64,000 nt of DNA from positions 1-64,000 of the forward strand of contig NZ_JQEI01000014.1 in assembly GCF_000743355.1 (NCBI RefSeq). Direction: 5' to 3'. How positions within the stretch are numbered: the first letter of the stretch is position 1; every line of letters begins with the position of its first letter. Below the pieces are notes generated by a model. It was not told where the DNA came from and searched no databases. It was given only the letters and a program-made list of their open reading frames with translations. Made by a program: the position numbers and the translations under genes. Shown one piece after another: positions 10,532 to 19,589 of the stretch. The DNA comes from Serratia sp. Ag1. Lineage in GTDB: Bacteria > Pseudomonadota > Gammaproteobacteria > Enterobacterales > Enterobacteriaceae.

Positions 10532-11785
10532 ATGGAAAGCAAAGTAGTTGTTCCGGCAGAAGGTAAAAAGATTACGGTTGACGCCCAGGGTAAACTGGTT
10601 GTTCCGCATAACCCGATCATCCCATTCATCGAAGGTGATGGTATTGGCGTCGATGTTACCCCTGCGATGATTCACGTGGTTGATGCAGCAGTAAAAAAAG
10701 CCTACCACGGCGAACGTAAAATCTCCTGGATGGAAATTTATACCGGTGAAAAATCCACCCACGTTTATGGGAAAGATGTGTGGCTGCCGGACGAAACACT
10801 GGATCTTATTCGTGACTACCGCGTGGCGATCAAAGGCCCGTTGACCACTCCGGTCGGTGGCGGTATTCGTTCGCTGAACGTTGCTTTGCGCCAACAACTC
10901 GATCTGTATGTGTGCTTGCGCCCAGTGCGTTACTACCAAGGCACCCCAAGCCCAGTAAAACAGCCTGAACTGACCGATATGGTGATCTTCCGTGAAAACG
11001 CCGAAGACATCTACGCCGGTATCGAATGGAAAGCCGGTTCAGCAGAAGCTGACAAAGTGATTAAGTTCCTGCGCGAAGAAATGGGTGTGAAGAAAATCCG
11101 TTTCCCAGAGCAGTGCGGCATCGGTGTGAAGCCATGTTCTGAAGAAGGCACCAAGCGTTTGGTGCGTGCGGCGATCGAATATGCGATCACCAATGACCGT
11201 GATTCAGTGACCCTGGTTCACAAAGGCAACATCATGAAGTTCACCGAAGGTGCCTTCAAAGATTGGGGCTACGAACTGGCGCGCGAAGAGTTCGGCGGTG
11301 AACTGATCGATGGCGGCCCATGGTTGAAGATCAAGAACCCGAACACCGGCAAAGAGATCGTGGTTAAAGACGTGATCGCCGATGCGTTCCTGCAGCAAAT
11401 CCTGCTGCGTCCGGCAGAATACGACGTTATCGCCTGTATGAACCTGAACGGTGACTACATTTCTGACGCTCTGGCGGCACAGGTTGGCGGTATCGGTATC
11501 GCCCCAGGTGCCAACATTGGTGACGATTGTGCCCTGTTTGAAGCAACCCATGGCACCGCACCTAAATACGCGGGTCAGGATAAAGTGAACCCAGGTTCTG
11601 TGATCCTGTCTGCTGAAATGATGCTGCGTCATATGGGCTGGTTCGAAGCGGCTGATCTGATTGTTAAGGGTATGGAAGGTGCAATCGCTGCCAAGACCGT
11701 GACCTATGACTTCGAACGCCTGATGGAAGGCGCTAAGCTGCTGAAATGTTCAGAGTTTGGCGACGCGATCGTTAAACACATGTAA
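10532..11785 (+). CDS. icd: Isocitrate dehydrogenase (NADP+)
   Basis: Icd converts isocitrate to 2-oxoglutarate and CO2 with NADP+ in the TCA cycle. The 417 residues are nearly identical to the 416-residue E. coli enzyme. Ser114 in [11 protein letters not shown] corresponds to Ser113, which AceK phosphorylates to divert carbon to the glyoxylate shunt; one extra residue near position 18 shifts the numbering. Substrate residues ([13 protein letters not shown]) and the NADP site ([17 protein letters not shown]) are intact. The start ATG 10532 has AGGAGAGG in front. In E. coli the 3' end of icd is a phage attachment site; here it runs straight into its own terminator. Confidence 0.98.
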   Translation: MESKVVVPAEGKKITVDAQGKLVVPHNPIIPFIEGDGIGVDVTPAMIHVVDAAVKKAYHGERKISWMEIYTGEKSTHVYGKDVWLPDETLDLIRDYRVAIKGPLTTPVGGGIRSLNVALRQQLDLYVCLRPVRYYQGTPSPVKQPELTDMVIFRENAEDIYAGIEWKAGSAEADKVIKFLREEMGVKKIRFPEQCGIGVKPCSEEGTKRLVRAAIEYAITNDRDSVTLVHKGNIMKFTEGAFKDWGYELAREEFGGELIDGGPWLKIKNPNTGKEIVVKDVIADAFLQQILLRPAEYDVIACMNLNGDYISDALAAQVGGIGIAPGANIGDDCALFEATHGTAPKYAGQDKVNPGSVILSAEMMLRHMGWFEAADLIVKGMEGAIAAKTVTYDFERLMEGAKLLKCSEFGDAIVKHM

Positions 11786-11807
11786 GGGTGTTTTAGCGTA
11801 AAATGAT

Positions 11808-11835
11808 AACGGGAACTTAATCGTTCCCGTTTTTT
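11808..11835 (+). terminator. Rho-independent terminator of icd
   Basis: AACGGGAAC, a 6-base loop and GTTCCCGTT are followed by further Ts, 22 bases after the icd stop. Confidence 0.85.
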
Positions 11836-11956
11836 ACTATCCAGTTATTAATTCTATATTAAACCTCTAATCAAACCGCGATAGCTATCTGACCCTTTCT
11901 TTGTTCACCCCCATTGACCCATTGCTGCCATTTTTCCTGTATGAGCCGGTGTGGCA

Positions 11957-12139
11957 TTACTTTAGTTCTTTTAATTTTGGGGTGGCAGTCCAAACGATAC
12001 TGCACATGAGCGTAACGGCGATGAACCAGGGCCATTTGGCACCATCTAAGTAATGATCGCCTATTTGGTTGCCTAGGGTGATACAGGTGTACATGGTTGC
12101 GAATAAAAACCAACCTCTGATGAACGATGCTTTAGTCAT
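11957..12139 (-). CDS. Small membrane protein of unknown function
   Basis: I do not recognise this 60-residue protein. It has two hydrophobic stretches, about residues 9-23 (GWFLFATMYTCITLG) and 41-54 (WPWFIAVTLMCSIVW is the core), joined by a short polar loop, and a lysine-rich end (PKLKELK). This suggests a two-helix inner-membrane protein. ATG 12137-12139 has AAGGA about 9 bases upstream; an in-frame ATG six codons earlier overlaps that ribosome site and is less likely. It lies alone in AT-rich spacer after icd. Confidence 0.6.
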   Translation of the reverse strand: MTKASFIRGWFLFATMYTCITLGNQIGDHYLDGAKWPWFIAVTLMCSIVWTATPKLKELK

Positions 12140-12855
12140 GAAAATATCCTTTTTCATTTAAAGTCCAATATTTAACCATTTTGGCCAACAAACCAGTAAT
12201 AGCCAATAGCCTCAACGGCCAACTTGCTTACAGATGCATCTTGTAAAATTTATTATCAGATTCTAATTGTATTAATAATGCATGTTATATGACAGAAAAA
12301 GTCATCGAAGCAGTTAAAAATAGGATTTTAATATTATTAGGAATTCAGTGGGGATAATGTTCTCCAACCCCCATTTTTACCTAAAATCTGGTCTTGGAGT
12401 CTTGGAAATGTGCAGTTTGAGCAACGCGTTTGTGAACGGAAGGTAAAAAAAACCACCACTCTCCGTTGAGTGGTGGGAGTCAATTTGACCAACACCAGGG
12501 AATAAATATTCGTTACCTTAACTCAGGATTGGAATATTTAATCACATTAATATGAAGAATAGCTAATGTTTTTTTAATAAAACAATCTTCATTGCATCAT
12601 TCTTTGATATAGTTCAAAAAATGCTCAGAACTTTGATGGCATATCTGTTGTTGGAACATCCTGCTAGCAAAATGACTAAAACAGTACAAATGATCATTTT
12701 CACAGAAACACCTAAAATTTTAGTTAGCACACTATCAGTAAAGGTGGCTGATAGTATTTGTGCGAATAATATGCAAAGGATATGTGATGACTGAGAGCAT
12801 CGCCGTTATCAGGGGGAGGGAGGGTTGTGCAGTGCCTTTGGGCGCGTTTTGAGTA
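12140..12855. other. AT-rich gene-poor spacer
   Basis: About 700 bases hold no convincing gene of normal size. It contains a strong minus-strand terminator (12445-12476) with no gene ending near it, and an inverted repeat ACTATCAG/CTGATAGT at 12731-12755. A plus-strand reading frame beginning near 12620 lacks a ribosome site and family resemblance. Confidence 0.5.
12445..12476 (-). terminator. Strong minus-strand terminator in spacer
   Basis: On the minus strand CCACCACTC, a 6-base loop, GAGTGGTGG and then eight Ts make a textbook intrinsic terminator. The nearest upstream minus-strand gene stops 380 bases away at 12856, so it may end a long 3' UTR or an unannotated small RNA. Confidence 0.8.
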
Positions 12856-12972
12856 TCAGAAAATTTCTGGTTTATACCACCACTGAATGAACCATTCAGC
12901 CAGATTGGCGATGTATAAAACACTCAGGATCGTCGCAATAACGAGGATAATGGGGATTAAATAATGCTTCAT
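12856..12972 (-). CDS. 38-residue single-span membrane peptide
   Basis: ATG 12970-12972 is preceded by AGGACGG at ideal spacing and opens 38 codons ending in TGA. Residues 4-21 are a hydrophobic helix (YLIPIILVIATILSVLYI), followed by an aromatic, amphipathic tail (EWFIQWWYKPEIF). This is the profile of enterobacterial stress-related membrane peptides, but I cannot match it to a named one. No other gene overlaps it. The good ribosome site and the composition are the evidence; comparison with relatives would decide. Confidence 0.6.
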   Translation of the reverse strand: MKHYLIPIILVIATILSVLYIANLAEWFIQWWYKPEIF

Positions 12973-13141
12973 GTCACCGTCCTGAGTTAGCTTTTGGCGT
13001 GATGTTGCCTATGCGGCAAGAGGTTAACTAAGGATTTAAAATGGGGCAAGGGGAGTCGTGCACCGATGAATCGGGCTGATGTTAGCACAAAAAGGCTGGT
13101 TAATTAGCCACAATACGGGCATGGGCTAATGACAGAGCGCC

Positions 13142-13306
13142 TTAATCTTCGTTCTTACGGAAGTAATGCCCGCAGTGGGGGCAGATCATCGTGATGTTCT
13201 TGTTGAGCTTCTGGCGGCTCTGGGGCGAAACTTTAAAACACTTTGGACAAGTCACATTGGCTGATGATGTATCGCTAAATATCTTAAGGGCATCCAGGAT
13301 AGACAT
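13142..13306 (-). CDS. Small zinc-ribbon protein (YnfU-like)
   Basis: From ATG 13304-13306 this is a 54-residue protein with two CxxC knuckles, Cys20-x2-Cys23 (CPKC) and Cys42-x2-Cys45 (CPHC), followed by GHYFRKNED. Such a pair binds one zinc. Size and layout resemble E. coli YnfU, whose role is unknown. The reading frame stays open upstream to 13570, but that extension has no family character. The ribosome site is weak (GGTGAAAG). Confidence 0.6.
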   Translation of the reverse strand: MSILDALKIFSDTSSANVTCPKCFKVSPQSRQKLNKNITMICPHCGHYFRKNED

Positions 13307-13453
13307 AGCTTTCACCAAGTAGAGGTGGGGTGCTGGCAGTGTACTCCGTTCGGCGGCTGATAGCTCAGCATTGTTCAATGCAGGTGTTGGAACCGTGAGC
13401 TTTGGTGGATTTTGCTGCAACCAAAGGCAAGGCATCTGGCAAAAAGCATAAGG

Positions 13454-13480
13454 AAAAAAGCCCCTGCAACAGTGAGGGGC
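13454..13480 (-). terminator. Terminator downstream of puuB
   Basis: On the minus strand GCCCCT, a 9-base loop and AGGGGC are followed by TTTTTT. It lies about 200 bases past the puuB stop and upstream of the zinc-ribbon gene start, so it probably ends the puuDRCB transcript. Confidence 0.75.
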
Positions 13481-13683
13481 AAGTGTAACAACACCAGGGA
13501 AATCGGTGATTCTTAAACTATGATTACTATATGATTTTTGAGACGATAGTTCATCAGAATTTCGATGCAATATCGCTGATTATGCTAAATATTTTCATAT
13601 GTAATCTCTTGTAACTATGTTTTTGATCGATTATTGATCATCTTGCTGATTGTTTAATCAAGCTAATGTAAGGCTGACTGAGT

Positions 13684-14964
13684 TTAAACCCCAATCCGAT
13701 CACGCAGTGTGTAGTAGGCAGCCCCAATCGCGGTGAACGGAATTTGCAGATTACGCCCACCAAAGAACGGCAAGTGTGGCAGTTTGGCAAAGGCATCGAA
13801 GCGTTCGGCATCGCCACGCATTAATTCTGCAATCAGTTTGCCTGCCAAATGGGTACAGGTTACGCCGTGGCCGCTATAACCCTGCATATAGTAGACGTTG
13901 TTTTCCAGCCGACCGAACTGCGGCATGCGCGAGAGCGTCAGCAGGAAGTTACCCGTCCAGCGATAATCAATCCGCACCCCTTTTAGCTGCGGGAAGGTTT
14001 TCAGCAGTTTAGGGCGAATCAGGTTATCGATATCGTCGGGATCGCGCGCACCGTAAACCACGCCACCACCATACAGCAGGCGGTTATCGCCCGTGATGCG
14101 GTAATAATCCAGCAGATAGTTACAATCTTCTACGCAATAGTTTTTTGGGATCAGCGCTGCCGCGACTTCCGGTGCCAGCGGTTCAGTGGTCACTACCTGG
14201 GTGCCGCAAGGCATACTGCGCTTAGCCAACCGTGGTTCCAGTTTGTCACCCAGATAGGCATTACCGGCGACGATGACATAGCGCGCAGTGACTTGCCCAT
14301 TAGCGGTGCTCACCAGCGCGGGTTCACCGTGGCGGATGTTAGTCACCGCCGATTGTTCGTAAATCCGGCCACCCTGTAATCGAATGGCTTCTGCCTCACC
14401 CAATGCCAGATTGAGCGGATGAATATGGCCACCGCTGTGATCGAGCAATGCGCCAACGTAGCGTTCGCTGGCGACTTCCTGACGGATGCGTTCGCTGTCC
14501 AGCAGCTCAAGTTGCGTATTGCCGTAACGTTCCCAGTTCTGCTTCTGCTCGATGAGCGCGTGGTATTGCTTGTTATTGAGTGCGGCAAAAATACCGCCGG
14601 GGCGATAGTCACATTCAATGGCATAACGCTTGATGCGGCTGCGGATAATGTCGGCTCCTTCAAACATCATGCTGCCCAACAGGCGAGCGCTTTCTGCCCC
14701 ATAGCGGGCTTCAATCACATCAATGTCGCGGCTGTAGGAGTTGACCAATTGCCCACCGTTACGCCCACTGGCACCGAAGCCAATGCGGGCAGACTCCAGA
14801 ACCACTACGTTATAACCGGCTTCAACCAGAAACAGAGCGGAAGAGAGGCCGGTATAGCCGCCACCGACGACACAAACGTCACACTCGATCGATTCATTCA
14901 ACTGCGGATAGGGCTGATGGTCATTGGCCGTCGCCGCATAATAGCTTTTTACGTGTTCAGTCAT
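13684..14964 (-). CDS. puuB: Gamma-glutamylputrescine oxidase PuuB
   Basis: PuuB is an FAD enzyme that oxidises gamma-glutamylputrescine to gamma-glutamyl-gamma-aminobutyraldehyde in putrescine breakdown. The length, 426 residues, equals that of E. coli. The dinucleotide motif CDVCVVGGGYTGLSSAL starts near residue 28 and FGASGRNGGQ follows; the FAD-closing motif MQGYSGHGVTCTHLAG is near residue 365. puuC lies 10 bases upstream. E. coli continues with puuE, which is absent: the next minus-strand gene is an unrelated zinc-ribbon protein. Confidence 0.96.
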   Translation of the reverse strand: MTEHVKSYYAATANDHQPYPQLNESIECDVCVVGGGYTGLSSALFLVEAGYNVVVLESARIGFGASGRNGGQLVNSYSRDIDVIEARYGAESARLLGSMMFEGADIIRSRIKRYAIECDYRPGGIFAALNNKQYHALIEQKQNWERYGNTQLELLDSERIRQEVASERYVGALLDHSGGHIHPLNLALGEAEAIRLQGGRIYEQSAVTNIRHGEPALVSTANGQVTARYVIVAGNAYLGDKLEPRLAKRSMPCGTQVVTTEPLAPEVAAALIPKNYCVEDCNYLLDYYRITGDNRLLYGGGVVYGARDPDDIDNLIRPKLLKTFPQLKGVRIDYRWTGNFLLTLSRMPQFGRLENNVYYMQGYSGHGVTCTHLAGKLIAELMRGDAERFDAFAKLPHLPFFGGRNLQIPFTAIGAAYYTLRDRIGV

Positions 14965-14974
14965 GATTCAGTCC

Positions 14975-16471
14975 TTATTCCAGTGAAATCCAGGTGGTTT
15001 TCAATTCGGTAAATTTATCCAGCGCATGCAGCGATTTGTCGCGTCCGTTGCCGCTTTGCTTGTAGCCGCCGAAAGGCACGGTCATATCGCCGTCGTTATA
15101 GTTGTTGACGAAGACAGTGCCTGCTTTCAACTGGCGCGCCATGCGGTGGGCGCGGGAAAGATCGCGCGTCCAGATGGCGGCACCCAGGCCATATTCGCTG
15201 TCATTGGCCAACTCCAGCGCCTGTTGTTCACCGTTAAAGGGGGTTACAGCCAACACCGGGCCGAAAATTTCTTCGCGCGCTACGCTCATGGCGTTATCCA
15301 CCTGAGTCAGAATGGTTGGGCCGAGATAGCTTTGCTGGCTGCCCTGAGAGTGATCGCGTCCATCGAGGAACAGTGCAGCCCCTTGCTCTAAACCTTGTTC
15401 AATATATCCAACCACCTTTTCGCAATGCCCGTGATCGATCAGCGTGCCCATGATGGTTTGCGGATCGAGCGGGTTGCCGGGCTCGAAGGCCGCCGCATGC
15501 TTGCGCAACGCCTGCAAGAACTCCTGCTGGATGCTCTCTTCTACCAGCAAACGCGTACCGGCAATGCACACCTGGCCTTGGTTGTAGAAAATACCGGCGG
15601 CGGCACCTTGTGCTGCTTTATCCAAGTCTGGGCAATCGGCGAAAATGATATTGGCGCTCTTGCCGCCAGCTTCGAGCCAGACGCGTTTCATGTTCGATTC
15701 ACCGGCATATGTCATCAACTGTTTCGCGACCTGGGTGGAGCCGGTGAAGGTGAGGGCATCGACATCAGGGTGTAATGCCAGCGCTTTACCGGCATCATGC
15801 CCGTAGCCTGGGATGATGTTCAGCACGCCATCCGGTAACCCGGCCTGTTGCGCCAGCGCCGCCAGATAGACTGCCGTTAGCGGTGATTTCTCTGAGGGCT
15901 TCAGCACCACACTGTTGCCAGCGGCCAATGCCGGGCCCAGCTTCCAGCAGGCCAGCAGCAGTGGGAAGTTCCATGGCACAATCGCCCCCACCACGCCGAT
16001 CGGTTCGCGCTGGATCAGGGCCAGCGCATGGTTGCCGGTGGGGGCAATTTCGCCATAGACTTTATCGATAGCTTCTGCATACCAACGCAGGCAGCGAATA
16101 GCGCCGGGGACGTCGTCGCGCAGGCTGTGGCGGATCGGCTTGCCAGTGTCCAGTGTTTCCAGCAGCGCCAATGGTTCATGATGTTCTTCCATCAGTGCGG
16201 CCAGTTTAAGCAACGTGGTTTTGCGTTGGGAAGGGGTTGCCTGCGACCAGTCGCCGCGTTCGAAAACCTCGCGTGCGGCTTTCACTGCCAGATCGATATC
16301 AGCCTGGCCGCCACGGGCCATCTGTACCAGTTCGCGTTGGGCGGCAGGATTTTCCACTGCGAAGGTTTCGCCTGCGACCGCTGCTTGATAACGGCCATTG
16401 ATAAACAGTCGGTTTTCAATCTTCAGGGCTTGTGCCCGTTGTTGCCAATACTGCAAGTGGTGGAAATCCAT
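14975..16471 (-). CDS. puuC: Gamma-glutamyl-gamma-aminobutyraldehyde dehydrogenase PuuC
   Basis: PuuC oxidises gamma-glutamyl-gamma-aminobutyraldehyde to gamma-glutamyl-GABA with NAD(P)+. The aldehyde dehydrogenase residues are in place: Asn168 (VPWNFP), Glu267 (LEAGGKS) and catalytic Cys302 (NQGQVCIAGTR). NAD-binding GSTQVAK is at residues 244-250. The 498-residue length is close to E. coli's 495. It lies between puuR (16-base gap) and puuB (10-base gap), so it is part of one transcript. Confidence 0.97.
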   Translation of the reverse strand: MDFHHLQYWQQRAQALKIENRLFINGRYQAAVAGETFAVENPAAQRELVQMARGGQADIDLAVKAAREVFERGDWSQATPSQRKTTLLKLAALMEEHHEPLALLETLDTGKPIRHSLRDDVPGAIRCLRWYAEAIDKVYGEIAPTGNHALALIQREPIGVVGAIVPWNFPLLLACWKLGPALAAGNSVVLKPSEKSPLTAVYLAALAQQAGLPDGVLNIIPGYGHDAGKALALHPDVDALTFTGSTQVAKQLMTYAGESNMKRVWLEAGGKSANIIFADCPDLDKAAQGAAAGIFYNQGQVCIAGTRLLVEESIQQEFLQALRKHAAAFEPGNPLDPQTIMGTLIDHGHCEKVVGYIEQGLEQGAALFLDGRDHSQGSQQSYLGPTILTQVDNAMSVAREEIFGPVLAVTPFNGEQQALELANDSEYGLGAAIWTRDLSRAHRMARQLKAGTVFVNNYNDGDMTVPFGGYKQSGNGRDKSLHALDKFTELKTTWISLE

Positions 16472-16487
16472 ACCTTGCTCCGTTTAA

Positions 16488-17045
16488 TCAGAAGGTGGTC
16501 GGCGTGTGGGCACTGATAATGCGGCACGCCCGTGCCGACGTGTTGCTGAAACTATGGGGAATACCGGTATTGATGGTGTAGCTCTGGCCTGCCTGCAGGT
16601 GATAGGTCTGTCCATTCACCTGCAGCATGACTTCACCTTCCAGTAAAGTGCCGATCTCTTCCCCTTGATGTTTGAGGCGCTCACCGGTGGTGGTCCCCGG
16701 CTCATAGGTTTCGATCATCATGGCCAGCGTGCGTTCAGGGTTACCGTTATGGATCAGTTTCATTGAAACCCCTTGGCTGCCAATTTCAATCAGGTCTTCA
16801 TGATTGATGACGATCCGTAGTTCTTCCGGCGTTTCCGGTTCGGTGAAAAACGCCGACAGTGACAGCCCATACACGGTCAGTAACTTTTGTAACGTGCTGA
16901 GTGCGGGGCTGACTTTGTCCTGCTCAATGGTGCTGATAGCACTGTGTGTTAATCCAGACAGTTCGGCGACCCGGCGTTGCGACAACCCTAATTGCTGACG
17001 GATCTGCGACAAGCGTTTCCCCGGCGCCAAGCTGACGTCGCTCAT
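16488..17045 (-). CDS. puuR: HTH-type repressor PuuR
   Basis: PuuR represses the puu genes and is relieved by putrescine. An N-terminal XRE helix-turn-helix (LSQRRVAELSGLTHSAISTI, residues 20-39) is joined to a C-terminal cupin ending IPHSFSNTSARACRIISAHTP. ATG 17043-17045 overlaps the puuD stop as ATGA and gives 185 residues, the E. coli length; the extra upstream codons fall inside puuD. Operators are expected in the puuD-puuA intergenic region. Confidence 0.96.
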   Translation of the reverse strand: MSDVSLAPGKRLSQIRQQLGLSQRRVAELSGLTHSAISTIEQDKVSPALSTLQKLLTVYGLSLSAFFTEPETPEELRIVINHEDLIEIGSQGVSMKLIHNGNPERTLAMMIETYEPGTTTGERLKHQGEEIGTLLEGEVMLQVNGQTYHLQAGQSYTINTGIPHSFSNTSARACRIISAHTPTTF

Positions 17046-17803
17046 AGGCGTTTTTCCTTCTGATAATTCTGGCAAGCGGTAATAAATCCATCAAATAGCA
17101 GGCGGGACAACGCGTATTCATCGCTGTTCCATTCAGGATGCCACTGCACCCCCAAGGCGAATGGCTGATCGCGGATGCTGATCGCTTCCACTAGCCCATC
17201 GGCAGCCTGTGCTTCGACGCGCACGCTTGGGCCAAGAGTTCTGGCACCTTGGCCGTGCAGCGAGTTCACCCAGAATTTGTTGCAATCCGGCAGCAGTTGC
17301 GCCAGCAACCCGCCATCCTGAACAATCACCTCATGGGCGGGAGCGTACTGCTGTTCCAGCGGCAGCTCGTGATCTTCACGGTGTTCAAGCAATTCGGGTA
17401 ATTCATACAGGCGGCGATACAGTGTGCCGTCAGTGGCAACGACCATCTCCTGCATCCCGCGACAAATGGCGAAAAGGGGAATGCGCCTGTTGAGCGCTTG
17501 GCGGATCAGCGCCAGGCTCAATTCATCTCGCCCAGGATCGGCGTCAGGCTCATCGCCGTTTTCACCATAAAGGTGCGGCTGCACATTGCTGGGGCTACCT
17601 GGCAGCATGATACCGTCGAGGTGGGGCAGCAGTTGTTCCAGCATTGCCGGCTCTGCCAGCGCATGGGGTAAAGCGATGGGTAACCCGCCTGCGGATAAAA
17701 CCGCGTTCAGGTATTTTTCTTGCAAGGTCTGTGTGAGGTGTTTGTTTAACCTATACCTGCACATCACAACACCGATGATTGGTCTGTTAAATATATTGCC
17801 CAT
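17042..17803 (-). CDS. puuD: Gamma-glutamyl-GABA hydrolase PuuD
   Basis: PuuD hydrolyses gamma-glutamyl-GABA to glutamate and GABA, the last step before GABA transamination. It is a class I glutamine-amidotransferase-like hydrolase with nucleophile Cys114 (FAICRGMQE) and the His/Glu pair in VQWHPEWNS. The 253 residues compare with 254 in E. coli. GAGG precedes the ATG (17801-17803). It is first of puuDRCB and divergent from puuA across 239 bases of operator-rich DNA. Confidence 0.97.
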   Translation of the reverse strand: MGNIFNRPIIGVVMCRYRLNKHLTQTLQEKYLNAVLSAGGLPIALPHALAEPAMLEQLLPHLDGIMLPGSPSNVQPHLYGENGDEPDADPGRDELSLALIRQALNRRIPLFAICRGMQEMVVATDGTLYRRLYELPELLEHREDHELPLEQQYAPAHEVIVQDGGLLAQLLPDCNKFWVNSLHGQGARTLGPSVRVEAQAADGLVEAISIRDQPFALGVQWHPEWNSDEYALSRLLFDGFITACQNYQKEKRL

Positions 17804-17834
17804 AATGGCCTCTAGGTTTGTTCGAAATTATGAC

Positions 17835-17852
17835 CGATATATCAATATATCG
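17835..17852. promoter_or_regulatory. Palindromic operator candidate before puuD
   Basis: CGATATAT-CA-ATATATCG is a perfect 8-bp inverted repeat 32 bases upstream of the puuD start. A second, looser pair (CAATATTGTC 17865-17874, GACAATATT 17894-17902) lies beside it. Neither matches the E. coli PuuR consensus well, so the regulator is unknown. Confidence 0.4.
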
Positions 17853-17955
17853 CCTTTTCTCGCTCAATATTGTCTAAATCTAGCAGTGGGGTGGACAATA
17901 TTCAAACCAAAAGTAACACTTGCAAAACAAATTTGTTGCAACTATGTTTCATTGG

Positions 17956-17970
17956 TGGGCATTATATTGA
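17956..17970. promoter_or_regulatory. PuuR-like site before puuA
   Basis: TGGGCATTATATTGA agrees with the reverse complement of the E. coli PuuR site (AAAATATAATGAACA, as I remember it) at 11 of 15 positions. It lies about 73 bases before the puuA start. Confidence 0.45.
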
Positions 17971-18042
17971 GCAAGATGGTCAATAAACATCGAAAGCAAT
18001 AGGTGTGAGAACCACAGACCAAACACATATGACGGGTGAATC

Positions 18043-19461
18043 ATGCAAACCAACATCGTAGAAGTGGAAAACTTTGTGCAGCACAATGAAGAAAGGCGAA
18101 GTAGCGCGTTCCAGCGCGAAGTGAAGAAGTATCTGGAACGTTATCCGTTAACCCAGCATATCGACGTTTTACTGACCGATCTCAACGGCAGTTTCCGTGG
18201 CAAACGTATCCCGGTGGGTGGGTTAAGCAAGCTGGAGAAAGGCTGTTACTTCCCAGCCTCGGTGTTCGCTATGGACATTCTCGGCAACGTGGTTGAAGAG
18301 GCCGGGTTAGGGCAAGAGTTGGGTGAACCGGATCATATCTGCGTACCGGTCGCCGGAACCCTGATGCCGTCGGCAGCCGATCCAGAATATATCGGGCAGG
18401 TCTTGCTCACCATGCTGGATGAAGATGGTACTCCCTTTGACGTTGAACCGCGTAATGTGCTGAACCAGGTGTGGCAGCGTTTGCGTCAGCGCGGGTTATC
18501 CCCCGTAGTAGCGGTAGAGTTGGAGTTCTATCTCATCGATCGTCAGCGCGATGCTGAAGGTTACCTGCAACCCCCTTGTGCGCCTGGAACTCAGGAGCGC
18601 AATACCCAAAGCCAGGTGTATTCGGTCGATAACCTTAATCACTTTGCCGACGTGCTGAGTGAAATTGATGAACTGGCTCGCCTGCAAGGGATCCCGGCGG
18701 ACGGTGCGGTGGCAGAAGCTTCACCCGGCCAGTTCGAGATTAACCTGCATCACACTAACGACGTGTTGTTGGCTTGCGATCATGGCCTGGCGCTGAAACG
18801 CCTGGTGCGGATGGTGGCAGAGAAGCACAACATCCAGGCGACCTTTATGGCGAAGCCCTACGAAGAGCACGCGGGCAGCGGCATGCATGTGCATATCAGC
18901 ATGTTGGATAATCAAGGTAACAACGTGCTGGCCGACGAAGACGGCGAAGATTCTGCGCTGCTTAAGCAAGTACTGGCAGGTATGATCGCCCTGATGCCGG
19001 CCTCTATGGCGCTGCTGGCTCCCAACGTGAATGCCTATCGCCGCTTCCAGCCCGGTATGTACGTGCCGACGCAGGCTTCGTGGGGGCACAATAACCGCAC
19101 CGTTGCACTGCGCATTCCCTGTGGCGATCGCGATAATCACCGGGTGGAGTACCGTGTGGCCGGGGCGGATGCTAACCCTTATCTGGTGATGGCCGCGATA
19201 CTCGCCGGAATGGTGTACGGCCTGGAAACTCGCTTGCCGTTGCCTGAACCCGTTACCGGTAATGGATTAGAGCAAGAGGGTTTGCCATTCCCGATTCGCC
19301 AGAGTGATGCTTTGTATGAGTTTGAACACCAGTTGGCGCTGAAAGCGCTGCTGGGGGAAAGATTCAGCCACGTCTATCTGGCCTGCAAAACTGATGAGCT
19401 GGTGCAGTTTGAACGGCTGATCACCGAAACCGAAATCGAGTGGATGCTGAAAAACGCCTGA
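18043..19461 (+). CDS. puuA: Glutamate-putrescine ligase PuuA
   Basis: PuuA joins glutamate and putrescine with ATP, the first step of the gamma-glutamylated putrescine route. It is a glutamine-synthetase-like protein of 472 residues, the E. coli length. The glutamate/ATP region VAVELEFYL, metal site AEASPGQFEINLHHT, and GSGMHVHISM plus the ending LQFERLITETEIEWMLKNA-type tail identify it. It is divergent from puuD and followed by puuP at 128 bases. Confidence 0.97.
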   Translation: MQTNIVEVENFVQHNEERRSSAFQREVKKYLERYPLTQHIDVLLTDLNGSFRGKRIPVGGLSKLEKGCYFPASVFAMDILGNVVEEAGLGQELGEPDHICVPVAGTLMPSAADPEYIGQVLLTMLDEDGTPFDVEPRNVLNQVWQRLRQRGLSPVVAVELEFYLIDRQRDAEGYLQPPCAPGTQERNTQSQVYSVDNLNHFADVLSEIDELARLQGIPADGAVAEASPGQFEINLHHTNDVLLACDHGLALKRLVRMVAEKHNIQATFMAKPYEEHAGSGMHVHISMLDNQGNNVLADEDGEDSALLKQVLAGMIALMPASMALLAPNVNAYRRFQPGMYVPTQASWGHNNRTVALRIPCGDRDNHRVEYRVAGADANPYLVMAAILAGMVYGLETRLPLPEPVTGNGLEQEGLPFPIRQSDALYEFEHQLALKALLGERFSHVYLACKTDELVQFERLITETEIEWMLKNA

Positions 19462-19589
19462 AGCGTTCAGCATGCACCCACCCTGTGCACAGCGTATTCC
19501 AGCGGGCTGCCTGTGGTTCGTCGAAGCTGTGTGCAGTGGTGATTCCTGTCTTCCAACTTGGCGTACAGGTCGCCAGTGAGGAATAACCC

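Noticed and set aside
11871-12113. 80-codon minus-strand frame overlapping the small membrane protein
   Set aside because: It overlaps a better candidate in another frame, lacks a ribosome site and has an implausible basic composition.
12735-12923. 62-codon minus-strand frame
   Set aside because: It overlaps the 38-residue peptide, which has a far better ribosome site and composition.
11786-13683. Prophage remnant at the 3' end of icd (a known attachment site in E. coli)
   Set aside because: There is no integrase, no duplicated icd end and no phage structural gene; only AT-rich spacer and small genes were seen.
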